NCBI RefSeq assembly: GCF_013299175.1
Contig: NZ_JAAFKF010000011.1
Span: forward strand, 1 to 55,436
Direction of reading: 5' to 3'
Length of the DNA: 55,436 nucleotides
From: Sphaerotilus sp.
Lineage (GTDB): Bacteria; Pseudomonadota; Gammaproteobacteria; Burkholderiales; Burkholderiaceae_C
Numbering within the stretch: position 1 is the stretch's first letter; the number at the start of each line of letters is the position of its first letter. The notes under the pieces were generated by a model. It was not told the DNA's origin, ran no database searches, and saw only the letters and a program-made list of their open reading frames with translations. The translations under genes and the position numbers were made by a program. Shown here piece after piece: positions 1-9,608 of the stretch.

Positions 1-4
1 AATA

Positions 5-20
5 CTGTATATAAAGCCAG
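5..20. promoter_or_regulatory. putative LexA (SOS) box
   Basis: The sequence reads CTGTATATAAAGCCAG, which fits the CTG-N10-CAG core of proteobacterial LexA operators and has the usual AT-rich centre. It lies at the left edge, so the gene it would control is probably outside the window on the minus strand. The YkgJ gene on the right starts 145 bp away, and this site is less likely to serve it. The right arm is CCAG rather than ACAG. Confidence 0.45.
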
Positions 21-164
21 TCAACAATGCCACAGGAAACTCAACCACCAAGCCAATGGCTCACTGCGCAAGCCTGCGCTCTGCCTCCCCGCCCTGAAGG
101 ACGGGGCTTCTCGCGCTTTCTGGTGAGCGCCGCGGCCGGCACCTGCGCTATCGTCCCGGCCACG

Positions 165-500
165 ATGAGCGATACCTCCAACCCCTGCCTGGACTGCGGC
201 GCCTGCTGCGCGAGCTTCCGGGTCGATTTTTCCACCCACGAACTGCAGTCCTGCGGCGGCTGCGTGCCCGACGGCCTCACGGTCGAGGTCAACGACGGCA
301 CCGCCCGGATGCGCGGCACCGACCACGCCCAGCCGCGCTGCGCCGCCCTGGTCGGCACGGTGGGCGTCAAGGCGGGCTGCGGCATCTACGAGTGGCGACC
401 GGGGCCGTGCCGGGAGTTCGGGATGCTGGCGCCGCTGGGGCGCGGGGACGATGCGTGCGGGCGGGCGCGGCGGCGGCACGGGATGGCGCCACTGGACTGA
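165..500 (+). CDS. YkgJ-family cysteine-cluster protein
   Basis: A 111-residue protein of the YkgJ (UPF0153) family. These proteins are thought to hold a metal or Fe-S centre through conserved cysteines; no reaction is established. The cluster is at residues 8-15 (CLDCGACC), followed by the family blocks GGxVP-like, MRGTDH, PRCAAL, CGIYEWRP and PCREF, so every expected cysteine is present. The frame is open from position 27, but the extra 46 codons look non-coding and the family N-terminus falls at the ATG at 165. It is convergent with the SUI1 gene, 15 bp away. Confidence 0.85.
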   Translation: MSDTSNPCLDCGACCASFRVDFSTHELQSCGGCVPDGLTVEVNDGTARMRGTDHAQPRCAALVGTVGVKAGCGIYEWRPGPCREFGMLAPLGRGDDACGRARRRHGMAPLD

Positions 501-515
501 TGCCACCGCGCTGGT

Positions 516-884
516 TCAACCGCCGGCGCGCTTGGCCTTCCACCCCTTGGCAGCGAGGTAGGCCAGCACCTTGTCGCAGTGGTCGCCCTGCACCTCGACC
601 ACCCCGTCCTTGACCGTGCCGCCGCTGCCGCAGGTGGCCTTGAGTGCCTTGGCGAGTGCGGTCAGTGCGTCGCCCTCCAGCCCGAGTCCCTTGACCAGCG
701 TCACGCCTTTGCCGGCGCGGCCCTTGGTCTCGCGGGAGACGCGCACCACGCCGTCCGCCGAGACCGACACCGCAGCGACGGCATGGCAAGCACACACCCC
801 CATCGGTTGACGGCATTGCGGACACATGCGACCACTGTCGGTCGAGTAGACGAGGCCGCCGGTGGCGGATCTGGACGCTTTCAT
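516..884 (-). CDS. yciH: SUI1 / YciH-family translation initiation factor-like protein
   Basis: A 122-residue protein of the eIF1/SUI1 fold. Bacterial YciH is a small ribosome-associated protein that can affect initiation fidelity. The C-terminal SUI1 core covers residues 45-120, with the RETKGRAGKGVTLV start, the TCGSGGTVKDG block and a basic C-terminus. The N-terminal part holds CPQC and CAC cysteines (residues 21-34), a possible small zinc site. The start at 884 was chosen because the 122-residue product has the normal family length. The longer frame to 1064 runs antisense to the lipoprotein gene. Confidence 0.85.
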   Translation of the reverse strand: MKASRSATGGLVYSTDSGRMCPQCRQPMGVCACHAVAAVSVSADGVVRVSRETKGRAGKGVTLVKGLGLEGDALTALAKALKATCGSGGTVKDGVVEVQGDHCDKVLAYLAAKGWKAKRAGG

Positions 885-942
885 GGGGTCATCAGAGAGG
901 CTGCAGGACCGCCAGCATAGGCCAGCGCACATACTTTGCAGC

Positions 943-1431
943 ATGCAACACACCGCACGCCACCACCTCCTGCACCTCGTCGCATCCCTCCTGGCGGCCA
1001 ATCTGCTGTCTGGCTGTGGCGGCGGCGAGGCACCGCTGGTGGTCGAGCCATTGGCGCCACACACGTTCTCGGTGGCCCGGCAGGCATGGACCTCGCTGGC
1101 CTTGCCGGCCTACCGTTTCACGCTCGCCACCGCATGCTTCTGCATCACGGAAAGTGAGATTGAAGTCACGGTCCGCGACGGCAAGGTCTCCAGCGCCGTC
1201 TACGTCGATACCCGCACCTCGGTCAGCCCCGAGCGGTTGCTGGCGCTGCCCACGCTGACGGTGCTGTTCGACATCGGCAACGACGCCTATGCCCGCCACG
1301 CCGCAGAGGTCCGCTTCGCGCCCAATGCCCGCTACGGCTTCCTCGAATCGATCTACATCGACTACGACGTCCAGATGGCGGACGAGGAGCGCGGCTACCA
1401 AGTCAGTGGTTTCACGGTGCTGACGCCCTGA
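943..1431 (+). CDS. DUF6174-like lipoprotein
   Basis: A 162-residue exported protein. The start at 943 gives a hydrophobic signal with the lipobox LLSG-C near residue 24 and a Gly-Gly-rich tail after the cysteine, so it is probably an anchored lipoprotein. The body has a W...YRFTL...CFC pattern and a short EVTVRDGKVSSAVY stretch, as in DUF6174 proteins of unknown function. It starts 58 bp from the divergent SUI1 gene. The frame is open from 862 but that region looks non-coding. The function is not known. Confidence 0.7.
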   Translation: MQHTARHHLLHLVASLLAANLLSGCGGGEAPLVVEPLAPHTFSVARQAWTSLALPAYRFTLATACFCITESEIEVTVRDGKVSSAVYVDTRTSVSPERLLALPTLTVLFDIGNDAYARHAAEVRFAPNARYGFLESIYIDYDVQMADEERGYQVSGFTVLTP

Positions 1432-1438
1432 CCCACGC

Positions 1439-2269
1439 TCAACGCGCCAGGAACAGCGCCGGGTCCACCATCGCCCGGTTCAGGCTGACCGACCAATGCA
1501 GGTGCGGCCCGGTGACGCGGCCGGTGGCGCCCACGTCGGCGATGCGCTGGCCGGCGCGCACGGTGTCACCGACCTTCACATGCACGGCCGAGAGGTGGCA
1601 GTACATCGTCAGCAGGCCACCGCCGTGGTCGAGCCAGACGGTGCCGCCGTTGAAGAAGTAGTCGCCGACATCGGCCACCCGCGCCGCAGCGGGGGACACC
1701 ACCGGGGTGCCGATCGGGGCGGCGATGTCCATGCCGCTGTGCGGGTTGCGCGACTGGCCGTTGAAGACGCGGCGCAGCCCGAACGAGCTGGAGCGCGGCC
1801 CCGGCACGGGCTGGCGCAGTTGCAGCGTGGCGGGCAGCGGCTCGCTGAAGGTGGCGATGACCTCGGCCTGGTGCGTGCGCTCGCGTTCGTGGCGGGCGAG
1901 GTGGTCGGCGGTGAGTTCGACGTGCTTCGGCGCGACGTTCAGGCGCTGTTCGGCGTAGCGCATCGGGCCGATGGTGAACGCCCGCTGCTCGGTGGGCGCG
2001 CCCTCGCGCTGCACCGTGAGGGTCTCCACGCCCGGCTTGGCGCTCAGCGGCAAACCCAGCACGGCGGTCCACTCGATCGGATCCCCCACCACCAGCACCG
2101 GCACGCCCGCATGGCGCGCGGTCGGCGGCTGGTTCGATGGACCCAGGGACACGCTGACCACACCACCGGGCACGGCACGCGTGGCCGGCAGATCCAGAGC
2201 GGCCGCCGCCTGCCCGGACGCGCCCAGCAAGACCGTCCACACCGCCACGCACAGGCCACGGGGCCTCAC
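1439..2269 (-). CDS. M23-family (LytM) peptidase
   Basis: A 276-residue exported peptidase of the M23/LytM family, which cuts peptide cross-links in peptidoglycan or activates amidases. The GTG start at 2269 gives an N-terminal signal ending near AAAALD. The middle is a beta-rich, Ig-like region with the PVPGPRSSSFGLRRVFNG lead-in typical of the family. The catalytic zinc site is complete: HSGMD at about residue 176 and the HLHW motif near the C-terminus, so it should be active rather than an EnvC/NlpD-type regulator. The GTGA overlap with the upstream gene shows they are co-transcribed. Only 7 bp separate it from the convergent lipoprotein gene. Confidence 0.85.
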   Translation of the reverse strand: MRPRGLCVAVWTVLLGASGQAAAALDLPATRAVPGGVVSVSLGPSNQPPTARHAGVPVLVVGDPIEWTAVLGLPLSAKPGVETLTVQREGAPTEQRAFTIGPMRYAEQRLNVAPKHVELTADHLARHERERTHQAEVIATFSEPLPATLQLRQPVPGPRSSSFGLRRVFNGQSRNPHSGMDIAAPIGTPVVSPAAARVADVGDYFFNGGTVWLDHGGGLLTMYCHLSAVHVKVGDTVRAGQRIADVGATGRVTGPHLHWSVSLNRAMVDPALFLAR

Positions 2270-2982
2270 GCTGCCGCCCCGGCAACACCGGCAGCACGGT
2301 GGCCCCGCAACGCCGCGACCCACTGGTCGAACTGGTAAGGGTCCAACACCCGTCCCTCGCGCGGATCGTCCTGCCCGCAGTCGATCACCGCTTCGTCGGA
2401 ATGCCAGCGCAGCAACTGCGGCAGATCGGCCCGGCACGGTGCAGCCATCAGCCCGACCTGCGTGCCCATGCGCTGCAGCCCGTCGAGGGCGCTGCGCAGA
2501 CGGGGTGACAGGACGGGCTGCTGCCAGAGCGTGGCACCCTGCGCGTCCACGCCGCGGGCGTCGAGCAGCACGCTGGCAAAACCCTGCCGCGACACCAGGC
2601 TCAGCCGCTGCGCCCAGGCCGCGCCGTCGCCACGGTCCAGCGGCACCCGCAGCATCGGCGTCACCGGCACGCCCTCGCGCGCGAGCTGCCCGAGCTGGGT
2701 GAGCAGCAGCACCGACGACGGCCGCGCCGGCACCGGCACGCGCACCCGGTCCACTCCGCAGTCGGCCACCCGCAGCAGCCGCAGGCGCACGGCGGACAAG
2801 GTCGGCGCCGCGAGCGGGCCGATACCGGCACCGATCACCACCCCGTCGCGCAGCAACCGCAGCCGTGCCACCACCGCCCGGATCACCTCCGGGGCGGCCG
2901 ACATCACTTCGACACCGGCCGCCCCGGCCCGGACAGCCCAGGCCGCCTCGGCGGGATCGCGCACACAAAGTTGAAGGTCCAT
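2266..2982 (-). CDS. MfnB / DUF556-like TIM-barrel protein, probably inactive as a synthase
   Basis: A 238-residue protein that follows the plan of (5-formylfuran-3-yl)methyl phosphate synthase (MfnB, DUF556). It opens LxLxVRDPxEAxxAVxAGAxGVEV, has a CGVDRVRV strand, an LLDARGVDAQGATL segment, a LMAAPCRADLPQLL segment and a C-terminal R-x-LD block. The residue matching the Schiff-base lysine K27 of archaeal MfnB is methionine (M27), and the second lysine (K85) appears replaced in RVRVPV. It may therefore be a divergent relative with another role, or a decayed gene. The start at 2982 was chosen for alignment to the family N-terminus. It is divergent from moxR (131 bp) and overlaps the M23 gene. 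Confidence 0.5.
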   Translation of the reverse strand: MDLQLCVRDPAEAAWAVRAGAAGVEVMSAAPEVIRAVVARLRLLRDGVVIGAGIGPLAAPTLSAVRLRLLRVADCGVDRVRVPVPARPSSVLLLTQLGQLAREGVPVTPMLRVPLDRGDGAAWAQRLSLVSRQGFASVLLDARGVDAQGATLWQQPVLSPRLRSALDGLQRMGTQVGLMAAPCRADLPQLLRWHSDEAVIDCGQDDPREGRVLDPYQFDQWVAALRGHRAAGVAGAAA

Positions 2983-3113
2983 GGTCTTGTTTTCCCCTGA
3001 TTTCTCGGCCCGGATTGTCCACGACCCAAGACGTGCCAACACCACACGCGCCGATATACTGAATCCGTCCACCCGCACGCCCTGGCGTTCCCTCTTCCCG
3101 ATCCGAGATCCGC

Positions 3114-3968
<855 letters not shown>

Positions 3969-4027
3969 AGCGGCCGGACACTGCACGCTGACCTGGTGAA
4001 TGACAAGATGACAAGAAGGAGACAACG

Positions 4028-4249
4028 GTGAACATCGAAACGAAGAACGCCCTCGGTGAAGGGCTGGTCGATGCGCTGGGCTTTGTGGCCGGCGCGATGG
4101 CGGGTGGTTTGCTCGCCCGCGCGTTCGGGCTGGACTTCCTGTCCGAACAGGGCTGGGGCACCGGCTCGATCGCCGGCATCCTGCTGGTCGGTCTGGGCGC
4201 CGGATTGGGCAAGACACTGGCGCGCAAGCTGCTGAGGCGCCAGCCATGA
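4028..4249 (+). CDS. small glycine-rich membrane protein
   Basis: A 73-residue protein with a GTG start and a good ribosome-binding site (AAGGAG, about 7 bp upstream). It has two short hydrophobic stretches rich in Gly and Ala (about residues 15-32 and 43-60) and a basic tail, so it is probably a small inner-membrane protein. I recognise no family. Its end overlaps the acetyltransferase start by 4 bp (ATGA), so the two are translated together. Confidence 0.65.
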   Translation: MNIETKNALGEGLVDALGFVAGAMAGGLLARAFGLDFLSEQGWGTGSIAGILLVGLGAGLGKTLARKLLRRQP

Positions 4250-4851
4250 GCGTGCCGATCCTCTGGCCCGCTCCCGTCACGCTGCAGGGCGTCCACGTCC
4301 GACTGGAGCCACTGTGCCCTGACCACGCCCCGGCACTGGCCGAGGCCGTGCGCGAAGGCGATCTGTCGGGCACCTGGTACACCGTGGTGCCGACGCCGGG
4401 GGGCATGTCAGCGGAAATCGAGCGCCGGCTCGGGCTGCAGGCGGCGGGGGCGATGCTGCCGTTCGCGGTGCTGGATGCCGCTGGAGTGCCGGTGGGCATG
4501 ACGACCTACATGAACATCGACGCCCGCTTCCGGCGCGTGGAGATCGGCGCGACCTGGCTGGCCAAGCGCGTGCAGCGCACCGCGTTGAACACCGAGGCCA
4601 AGTGGTTGCTGCTGCGCCATGCGTTCGAGGCGCTGGACTGCATCGCGGTCGAGTTCCGCACCCACCGCTTCAACCAGCAGAGCCGCCGCGCCATCGAGCG
4701 GCTCGGCGCGCAGCTCGACGGCATCCTGCGCCACCACCAGCGCACGGCCGACGGCAGCCTGCGCGACACCTGCGTCTACAGCATCACCGCGCCGGAGTGG
4801 CCGACCGTGCATCAGCACCTGCGCGCCCGGCTGGACACGCCTGCGCACTGA
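4246..4851 (+). CDS. GNAT-family N-acetyltransferase (RimJ/RimL-like)
   Basis: A 201-residue acetyltransferase of the RimJ/RimL branch of GNAT, which moves an acetyl group from acetyl-CoA to an amine. Seen are the RLEPL opening, a VEIGATWLAKRVQRTALNTE segment matching the acetyl-CoA binding strand and loop, a DC-IAVEFRTHRFNQQSRRAIERLGA block, and a C-terminal RDTCVYSI strand. The substrate cannot be told from sequence. It overlaps the small membrane protein gene and is convergent with pilE, 24 bp away. Confidence 0.85.
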   Translation: MSVPILWPAPVTLQGVHVRLEPLCPDHAPALAEAVREGDLSGTWYTVVPTPGGMSAEIERRLGLQAAGAMLPFAVLDAAGVPVGMTTYMNIDARFRRVEIGATWLAKRVQRTALNTEAKWLLLRHAFEALDCIAVEFRTHRFNQQSRRAIERLGAQLDGILRHHQRTADGSLRDTCVYSITAPEWPTVHQHLRARLDTPAH

Positions 4852-4875
4852 GCGGCACAGCGCCCCTCATCGGCC

Positions 4876-5289
4876 TCACCAACACTTCGCGGCGGTGTAC
4901 GTCGCCGCCGCCACGCCCCTGGTGCCCGCCTGGTCATAGGTGTAGTTGCCGCACTTGTCGCCGACCTGGGCGCCGGCACGGGTGGCACTGAGGGTGAACC
5001 CGTTGGCGTCCTGGCTGTCGATGGACAGGGTGTAGTAGCCCTGCGGCGAAGCGGCGGGGTAGATCCCGGTCGTGCCGAGCGTGGCGCCGGCGTAGGTGCT
5101 GCGCTCGGTGTAGAACCGCTCCAATGCCTGCGCGGCACCCAGCAGCGCAGACTTGGCGTCGCTGCGGCGTGACGAGGCAATGTGCGCCTGGTAGGACGGC
5201 ATTGCCACCGCCGCCAGGATGCCGACCACAGCGACGGCGATGATCAGCTCCACCAGCGTGAATCCTCGGAGGGTGCGGGTCATGCTCAT
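4876..5289 (-). CDS. pilE: type IV pilin (PilE-like)
   Basis: A 137-residue type IV pilin-like protein. It has a short basic leader, the prepilin peptidase site G|FTLVEL with Glu5, and a hydrophobic helix (about residues 9-32) that embeds in the membrane and later in the pilus core. The head carries a C-terminal pair of cysteines (KCGNY and the terminal AAKCW) that can close the D-region loop. It is the last gene of the minor-pilin operon, the same place as pilE in Pseudomonas, and its ATG overlaps the stop of the gene before it. It is more likely a minor pilin than the major one. Confidence 0.85.
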   Translation of the reverse strand: MSMTRTLRGFTLVELIIAVAVVGILAAVAMPSYQAHIASSRRSDAKSALLGAAQALERFYTERSTYAGATLGTTGIYPAASPQGYYTLSIDSQDANGFTLSATRAGAQVGDKCGNYTYDQAGTRGVAAATYTAAKCW

Positions 5290-5732
5290 GGCTGCGTCTC
5301 CAGGTAGATCAGCACGATGCGCCGCTCCGGCGCCGCGCTCGCGTCGCCAGCGGGGCTTGGCTCCAGGGCAAACCGGATGCGCGTGCCCGGCCGCAACTGC
5401 GCCACCTGCGCAGGCGTGCCCGACGCCGAGTGGAACAGCCGCAACTGCGTCGGGTGCCAGCGCACGGTCTGCCCGCTCAGCACGAGGCTGGTGCGGGAGG
5501 CATCGACGCTGACCACCGTGCCGGGAATCAGCTCCAGGGTGGCAGCGGCAGGGGCCTGCACACGGGGTTCCCCGCGCACGGCCTCGCTCGCCGTCGGCGT
5601 GCCACGCCCTGCGGCGACCTGCATCGCCCGGGATTCGCTCACCCAGACAGCGCAGGCGCCTGCGAGCAGGCAGGTGCCCAGCCAGGTCCAAGGCACGGCG
5701 GTCGCGGGTATCCAGGGTTTCATGGTGCTCAT
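5286..5732 (-). CDS. exported protein in the PilY2 position of the pilin operon
   Basis: A 148-residue protein with one N-terminal membrane or signal segment (about residues 8-30) and a small beta-rich C-terminal domain (IPGTVVSVDASRTSLVLSG..., ending RRIVLIYLE). It sits between pilY1 and pilE, where Pseudomonas has pilY2. The similarity rests on position and general shape, not on a motif I can prove. Both ends overlap the neighbours by 4 bp (ATGA), so it is certainly part of the operon. A role in pilus assembly or in PilY1 export is an inference. Confidence 0.6.
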   Translation of the reverse strand: MSTMKPWIPATAVPWTWLGTCLLAGACAVWVSESRAMQVAAGRGTPTASEAVRGEPRVQAPAAATLELIPGTVVSVDASRTSLVLSGQTVRWHPTQLRLFHSASGTPAQVAQLRPGTRIRFALEPSPAGDASAAPERRIVLIYLETQP

Positions 5733-8700
5733 TGCAGTTGCTCCCAACCGGCACGGCCAGATCCCTGGCGGTTGCCCGCCTCCCGGACCTTGGTCATCAC
5801 CCCGGTGGACAGGTTGATCAGCTTGTCGTCGAGCTTGCGGTCCTTGGCGCGCAGGAAGGTCGGCGAGGTCGGGATGCCCTCGACGCTCACGCCGGAGGGG
5901 TAGGCGCTGCCCGTCTGGAACGTCAGCAGGTCGGCGGCATCGACCTGGTTGTCGGCGTTGGTGTCGAGCGAGGGCAGATCCGGCCGATTGCCCGTCACCG
6001 CATCCACTTCCATGACCCAGCCCTTGCCGCCGGCACTGCAGGGCAATGCGCTGGGGATCATGCTCGACGCGACCACCTTGCCGTAGCGCACCGCGACCTG
6101 GGTGACGATGCGCTCGCCGGACACCGGCAGATTCAGCACCCAGCCGCGCTTGCCGGACAGGTAGCTGGTGCGGGTCAGCAGGTTGTCGCCGGTGTAGACG
6201 GTGGCGGGCTGGCCGACGGCGTAGGTGGTGATGCGGAAGGTCGAGGTGCCGCTGCCGGGGGTGGTACCGAGTACCGACTGCACCACCAGGTCACCCATCT
6301 TGACCTCCGAGCCCTTGTCCCAGATGCCGTAGAGCGCCTGGACCGATCCAGCGGCGTTGTCGGTGAGGTCAAGGTAGCGACCAGTGCCAACGGTGACGAG
6401 GTAGCCACCTTCCGGGTGGGGTGTCACGTCGGGCCGGGCCGTGATGGGCTGCCCGGCGGCGGTCGTGAACAACGGCTTCGGATTGGTGGCAGTGCCATAG
6501 GCAGACGCCCACTGGGCAGGATCGGTGGAGGACAGGTCGAACTTCCAGAGGTTGCCCGCCAGGTCGCCGGCATAGACGACATCGGCCACGCCGTTGTTGG
6601 CGCTGCTCACGGCCACGACGCCGGACAGACCGTTGCTGCCGGACGGACTGGAACTGCCAGCACCGGTGCTGATGCGGGTGATCGCACCCGTCTCGACATC
6701 GACCAGCAGCAGCACGGCCATCCCGTTGGTGCTGTTGTACCCGTTGCCGGTGATGGCCATCCAGCGGCCGTTCTTCAGCTTGGCCAGCACGGGCTGCTGG
6801 AAGATGTAGCCGACATCGGCGTCGCTGCCGCTGATCTCCCAGCGCGCGACCTTGTAGGCCTGCGCCTCGGTGAACAGCGCGGGGTTGCTGACATCCAGGC
6901 TGAACAAGCCCTTGGCGCCCGCCGCCAGGCCGCTGACCAGCACGGTGTGCCAGCCGCCACCATAGTAGACATCGCCCGCCACGGGCGAGCCGTCCACGGT
7001 GTACTGGTGCGCGTAGCTCGGATCGGTCAGCTTGCTCAGGCGGTCGGCGACCACCGAGGGCACGTAGGCGAACAGCTCGTCGCCCGTGTCGGCGTTGAAG
7101 CCGTGCAACATCCCGTCGTTGGCCCCGGCATAGACCATGGGCGTCATGGCGGCACGGGCGGTGCGGTAGGCGCTGTAGACCGCGGCCTCGGCGCCATCGC
7201 GCAGGTAGCGCCCGCCGCTTTTCACATAGGCCGGCGCGGAGTTGATGATGTCGCCGAGCACCGACACGCTGCGGTTGCGGAAGGTGGGGGCCGTGCAGGC
7301 GCTGCAGTTGCGGACCTCGCGGGTGGCGTCGCCGCGCAGGTAGTTCAGCCGCAGTCCGCCCAGCGCATCGGTTGCACCGGCCGGGCTGGTGTTGAGCGCC
7401 GTCACCATGGCCGGTGACAGCTCGGTGGCCGTCGGTGCGGCCGGGTTGGCTGGCCAGCGGAACGGGATGCCGCGGCTACCCAGTGCCGCCGAAGACTTGT
7501 AGGTCAGGATCTGCCGCCCGGTGCTCCAGTGCTGCAGCCCCAGGCGCTGGCCGGCGTCCCAGCGGGGGGTCGAGAGGGGCAAGCCGGCGCTGTCGAGGCG
7601 GTAGGCCAGCAGTTGCCCGGACCAGTCGTCGGGGTTGAACCGGGCCTGGTAGGCATCGGTGTCCGAGGCCCAGGCGCCCGACTTGAGTGCCACGGCCGCC
7701 GAGGCGCCGCTGCGGGCGATGATGTCGTTGCTGATGCGGGCGAAGGCGCTGGTGAGGCTGGCGCTGTCGTTGGCCAGGAACGCCTGGCCGGTGCCGCCGA
7801 GGCTGGCCATGCGGTTCAGGGTGGCGACGGAGCTGGGGTTGGCCACCGAGTCGCCCAGGCCGATGACATAGGTCTGCACGTCATAGGTGCCATTGACGCC
7901 GGTCTTGTTGGTGATGGCCACGCTGCGCAGGCCGGTGATCTTGGTGAACACGTCGTTGGCCGCGGTCGAGAACGTCCAGGCACCGGTGGTCGCGTTGTAG
8001 GTGTTGGCCTGCTCGGCCAGCGTGTACATCGTGCCGTCGGTCTTGCCCGTCGGATTGCCGTCGGTGGCGAGCACGACGAAGTTGCGCTGGCAGGTCTGGG
8101 CGACAGGGGTGGTCTTGCCGGTCAGCGTGTTGGAGAAATAGCTGGCAACCGTGCCCAATGTTCCCGCCAGTGGCGTGTAGAACGAGGCGTTCTTCAACTC
8201 CGCGGAAGCCGGCGCACTGGTCTCGTTGGCCAGCAGGCCCATCAGCGTGTTGTAGTGCGTGGTCGAATCGGCCGCCACCGGTTCGTTGACGACACCGCGA
8301 CCCGTGGTGTCGTTGCCGTAGCCCCAGGCCCGCCGGATCCAGAACATGCGCGTGTACGGCGGCGCGACAGGCAGGAAACCGGCATCGGTCGGCGTGAAGT
8401 CCATCTGACCAAGCCCGTTGCCGAAACTGGCGGCCACCCAGTTGGAGCCAGCACCAGCCAGGTGATTTCTCCAGGCGTTGTATTTGGTGCTCCCCCCGCC
8501 GACACCGAGGCCATAGAGCTGCGGACCCCGATCCGGGGTGTAGAGCACATCGTTGATGTCCGCGTCATCGCCGGAGCGCAAATAGGTCAGGAAGCCCATC
8601 CCGTTGCCCGGCTCCGGATTGGCCACGCAGCGCAGTCCGCCGTTGGTCAGGGAGATGCCAGCCACGCAGTCGTTGGTGTAGCGCACCTGCGTGTCGCTGC

Positions 8701-9043
8701 CGAAGTAATAGGCATAGGTCGTGTAGAGCGCCGGCGTGCCCACCAGCTCGAAGCTGCCCAGGCCCCACTGGAAGGTGTTGCGGTAGGTGGTGATGGTGTT
8801 GCGCAGCACGCTGCGGGCGATGTTGCCGCGGGTGGTCGGGTCATCGCCGGCGATGAGCTTGCCGGGCATCGTGCCGTCCATCGACTCCGAGTTGTCGTAG
8901 AGCACCAGCAGGTTGGGCTTGACGCTGGTGGTCAGGTACAGGGGGATCTGCGCGAAGTTGATGCTCTGGGCAGACACCCTGGCCGGGCTGGACCACAGCG
9001 CCAGCGCACACAGCAGAACGGTGGGGAAGCGGGAGGTGGTCAT
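5729..9043 (-). CDS. pilY1: PilY1-like pilus tip adhesin / assembly factor
   Basis: A 1104-residue exported protein of the PilY1 family. PilY1 forms a pilus-tip complex with minor pilins, helps pilus extension, and acts in adhesion and surface sensing. There is a signal peptide (about residues 1-25), an N-terminal VWA-like part with a DNSESMDG metal-site motif at residues 50-57, and a C-terminal bladed beta-propeller (GANDGMLHGFNADTG, VYAGDLAGNLWKFDL). A calcium-loop stretch DTNADNQVDAADLL lies near the C-terminus. Size and layout match intact family members. It starts 13 bp after pilX. Confidence 0.92.
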   Translation of the reverse strand: MTTSRFPTVLLCALALWSSPARVSAQSINFAQIPLYLTTSVKPNLLVLYDNSESMDGTMPGKLIAGDDPTTRGNIARSVLRNTITTYRNTFQWGLGSFELVGTPALYTTYAYYFGSDTQVRYTNDCVAGISLTNGGLRCVANPEPGNGMGFLTYLRSGDDADINDVLYTPDRGPQLYGLGVGGGSTKYNAWRNHLAGAGSNWVAASFGNGLGQMDFTPTDAGFLPVAPPYTRMFWIRRAWGYGNDTTGRGVVNEPVAADSTTHYNTLMGLLANETSAPASAELKNASFYTPLAGTLGTVASYFSNTLTGKTTPVAQTCQRNFVVLATDGNPTGKTDGTMYTLAEQANTYNATTGAWTFSTAANDVFTKITGLRSVAITNKTGVNGTYDVQTYVIGLGDSVANPSSVATLNRMASLGGTGQAFLANDSASLTSAFARISNDIIARSGASAAVALKSGAWASDTDAYQARFNPDDWSGQLLAYRLDSAGLPLSTPRWDAGQRLGLQHWSTGRQILTYKSSAALGSRGIPFRWPANPAAPTATELSPAMVTALNTSPAGATDALGGLRLNYLRGDATREVRNCSACTAPTFRNRSVSVLGDIINSAPAYVKSGGRYLRDGAEAAVYSAYRTARAAMTPMVYAGANDGMLHGFNADTGDELFAYVPSVVADRLSKLTDPSYAHQYTVDGSPVAGDVYYGGGWHTVLVSGLAAGAKGLFSLDVSNPALFTEAQAYKVARWEISGSDADVGYIFQQPVLAKLKNGRWMAITGNGYNSTNGMAVLLLVDVETGAITRISTGAGSSSPSGSNGLSGVVAVSSANNGVADVVYAGDLAGNLWKFDLSSTDPAQWASAYGTATNPKPLFTTAAGQPITARPDVTPHPEGGYLVTVGTGRYLDLTDNAAGSVQALYGIWDKGSEVKMGDLVVQSVLGTTPGSGTSTFRITTYAVGQPATVYTGDNLLTRTSYLSGKRGWVLNLPVSGERIVTQVAVRYGKVVASSMIPSALPCSAGGKGWVMEVDAVTGNRPDLPSLDTNADNQVDAADLLTFQTGSAYPSGVSVEGIPTSPTFLRAKDRKLDDKLINLSTGVMTKVREAGNRQGSGRAGWEQLQ

Positions 9044-9056
9044 CAGCGTTCAGCGT

Positions 9057-9608
9057 TCAGCGTTTGATGTAGGTGGCCTGCAGGACCACGGCGGTCGAAG
9101 CGCGCAGGCCGACCCCGCGCGCCGTGATCCGAAAGGCCATCGGGGCATCGTCCACTGCACTGGCCAGATTGGCCGAGGTGCCGCTGGCTGGCGCGAGCGG
9201 GGGCAGTTGTTCGATGAGGTAGCGCGGCTGGCTGCTCACGCCAGGCAGCGCCGTCGCGGCGGTGGCACTGCCGTAGGCGCGGCTCTGGTTGGCGGTCGCG
9301 CTCCAGTCGATCGTCTGCCACAGCGGCTGCGAGGTCGGGCTGACCGAGGTCATCGACGGCGGCAGGCACAGCCCCCCCGTACACGCAGCCACAAACGCGG
9401 AGGTCGTGGTGAGATTGGCCTCGATGTCGGCCTCGGCGTCGCGCAGCGCGGCTTCGGCGGCCTGCAGCGCGAGATTGCGGTCACGGGCATTGCCGGCCAT
9501 GCGCTCCTGCACGAGTCCGGAGTTCATGCCCGCCAGCGCCAGCGACACCAGCACGACCATCATCACCAGGATGGTGACGAGCGAAAACCCGCGGTCAGCG
9601 CAGCGCAT
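9057..9608 (-). CDS. pilX: minor pilin PilX
   Basis: A 183-residue minor pilin. It has a short leader, a cleavage site RG|FSLV, a long hydrophobic helix with the MNSGLVQERMAGNARDRNLALQAAEAALRDAE segment that marks PilX, and a head domain with a cysteine pair (CTGGLC). Residue 5 of the mature form is Thr, not the Glu found in the other pilins here. The start overlaps the end of pilW by 14 bp. Confidence 0.88.
   Translation of the reverse strand: MRCADRGFSLVTILVMMVVLVSLALAGMNSGLVQERMAGNARDRNLALQAAEAALRDAEADIEANLTTTSAFVAACTGGLCLPPSMTSVSPTSQPLWQTIDWSATANQSRAYGSATAATALPGVSSQPRYLIEQLPPLAPASGTSANLASAVDDAPMAFRITARGVGLRASTAVVLQATYIKR

Noticed and set aside
27-164. Upstream extension of the YkgJ gene to the ATG at 27
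   Set aside because: The extra 46 residues have no family match, and they start just after the putative LexA box.
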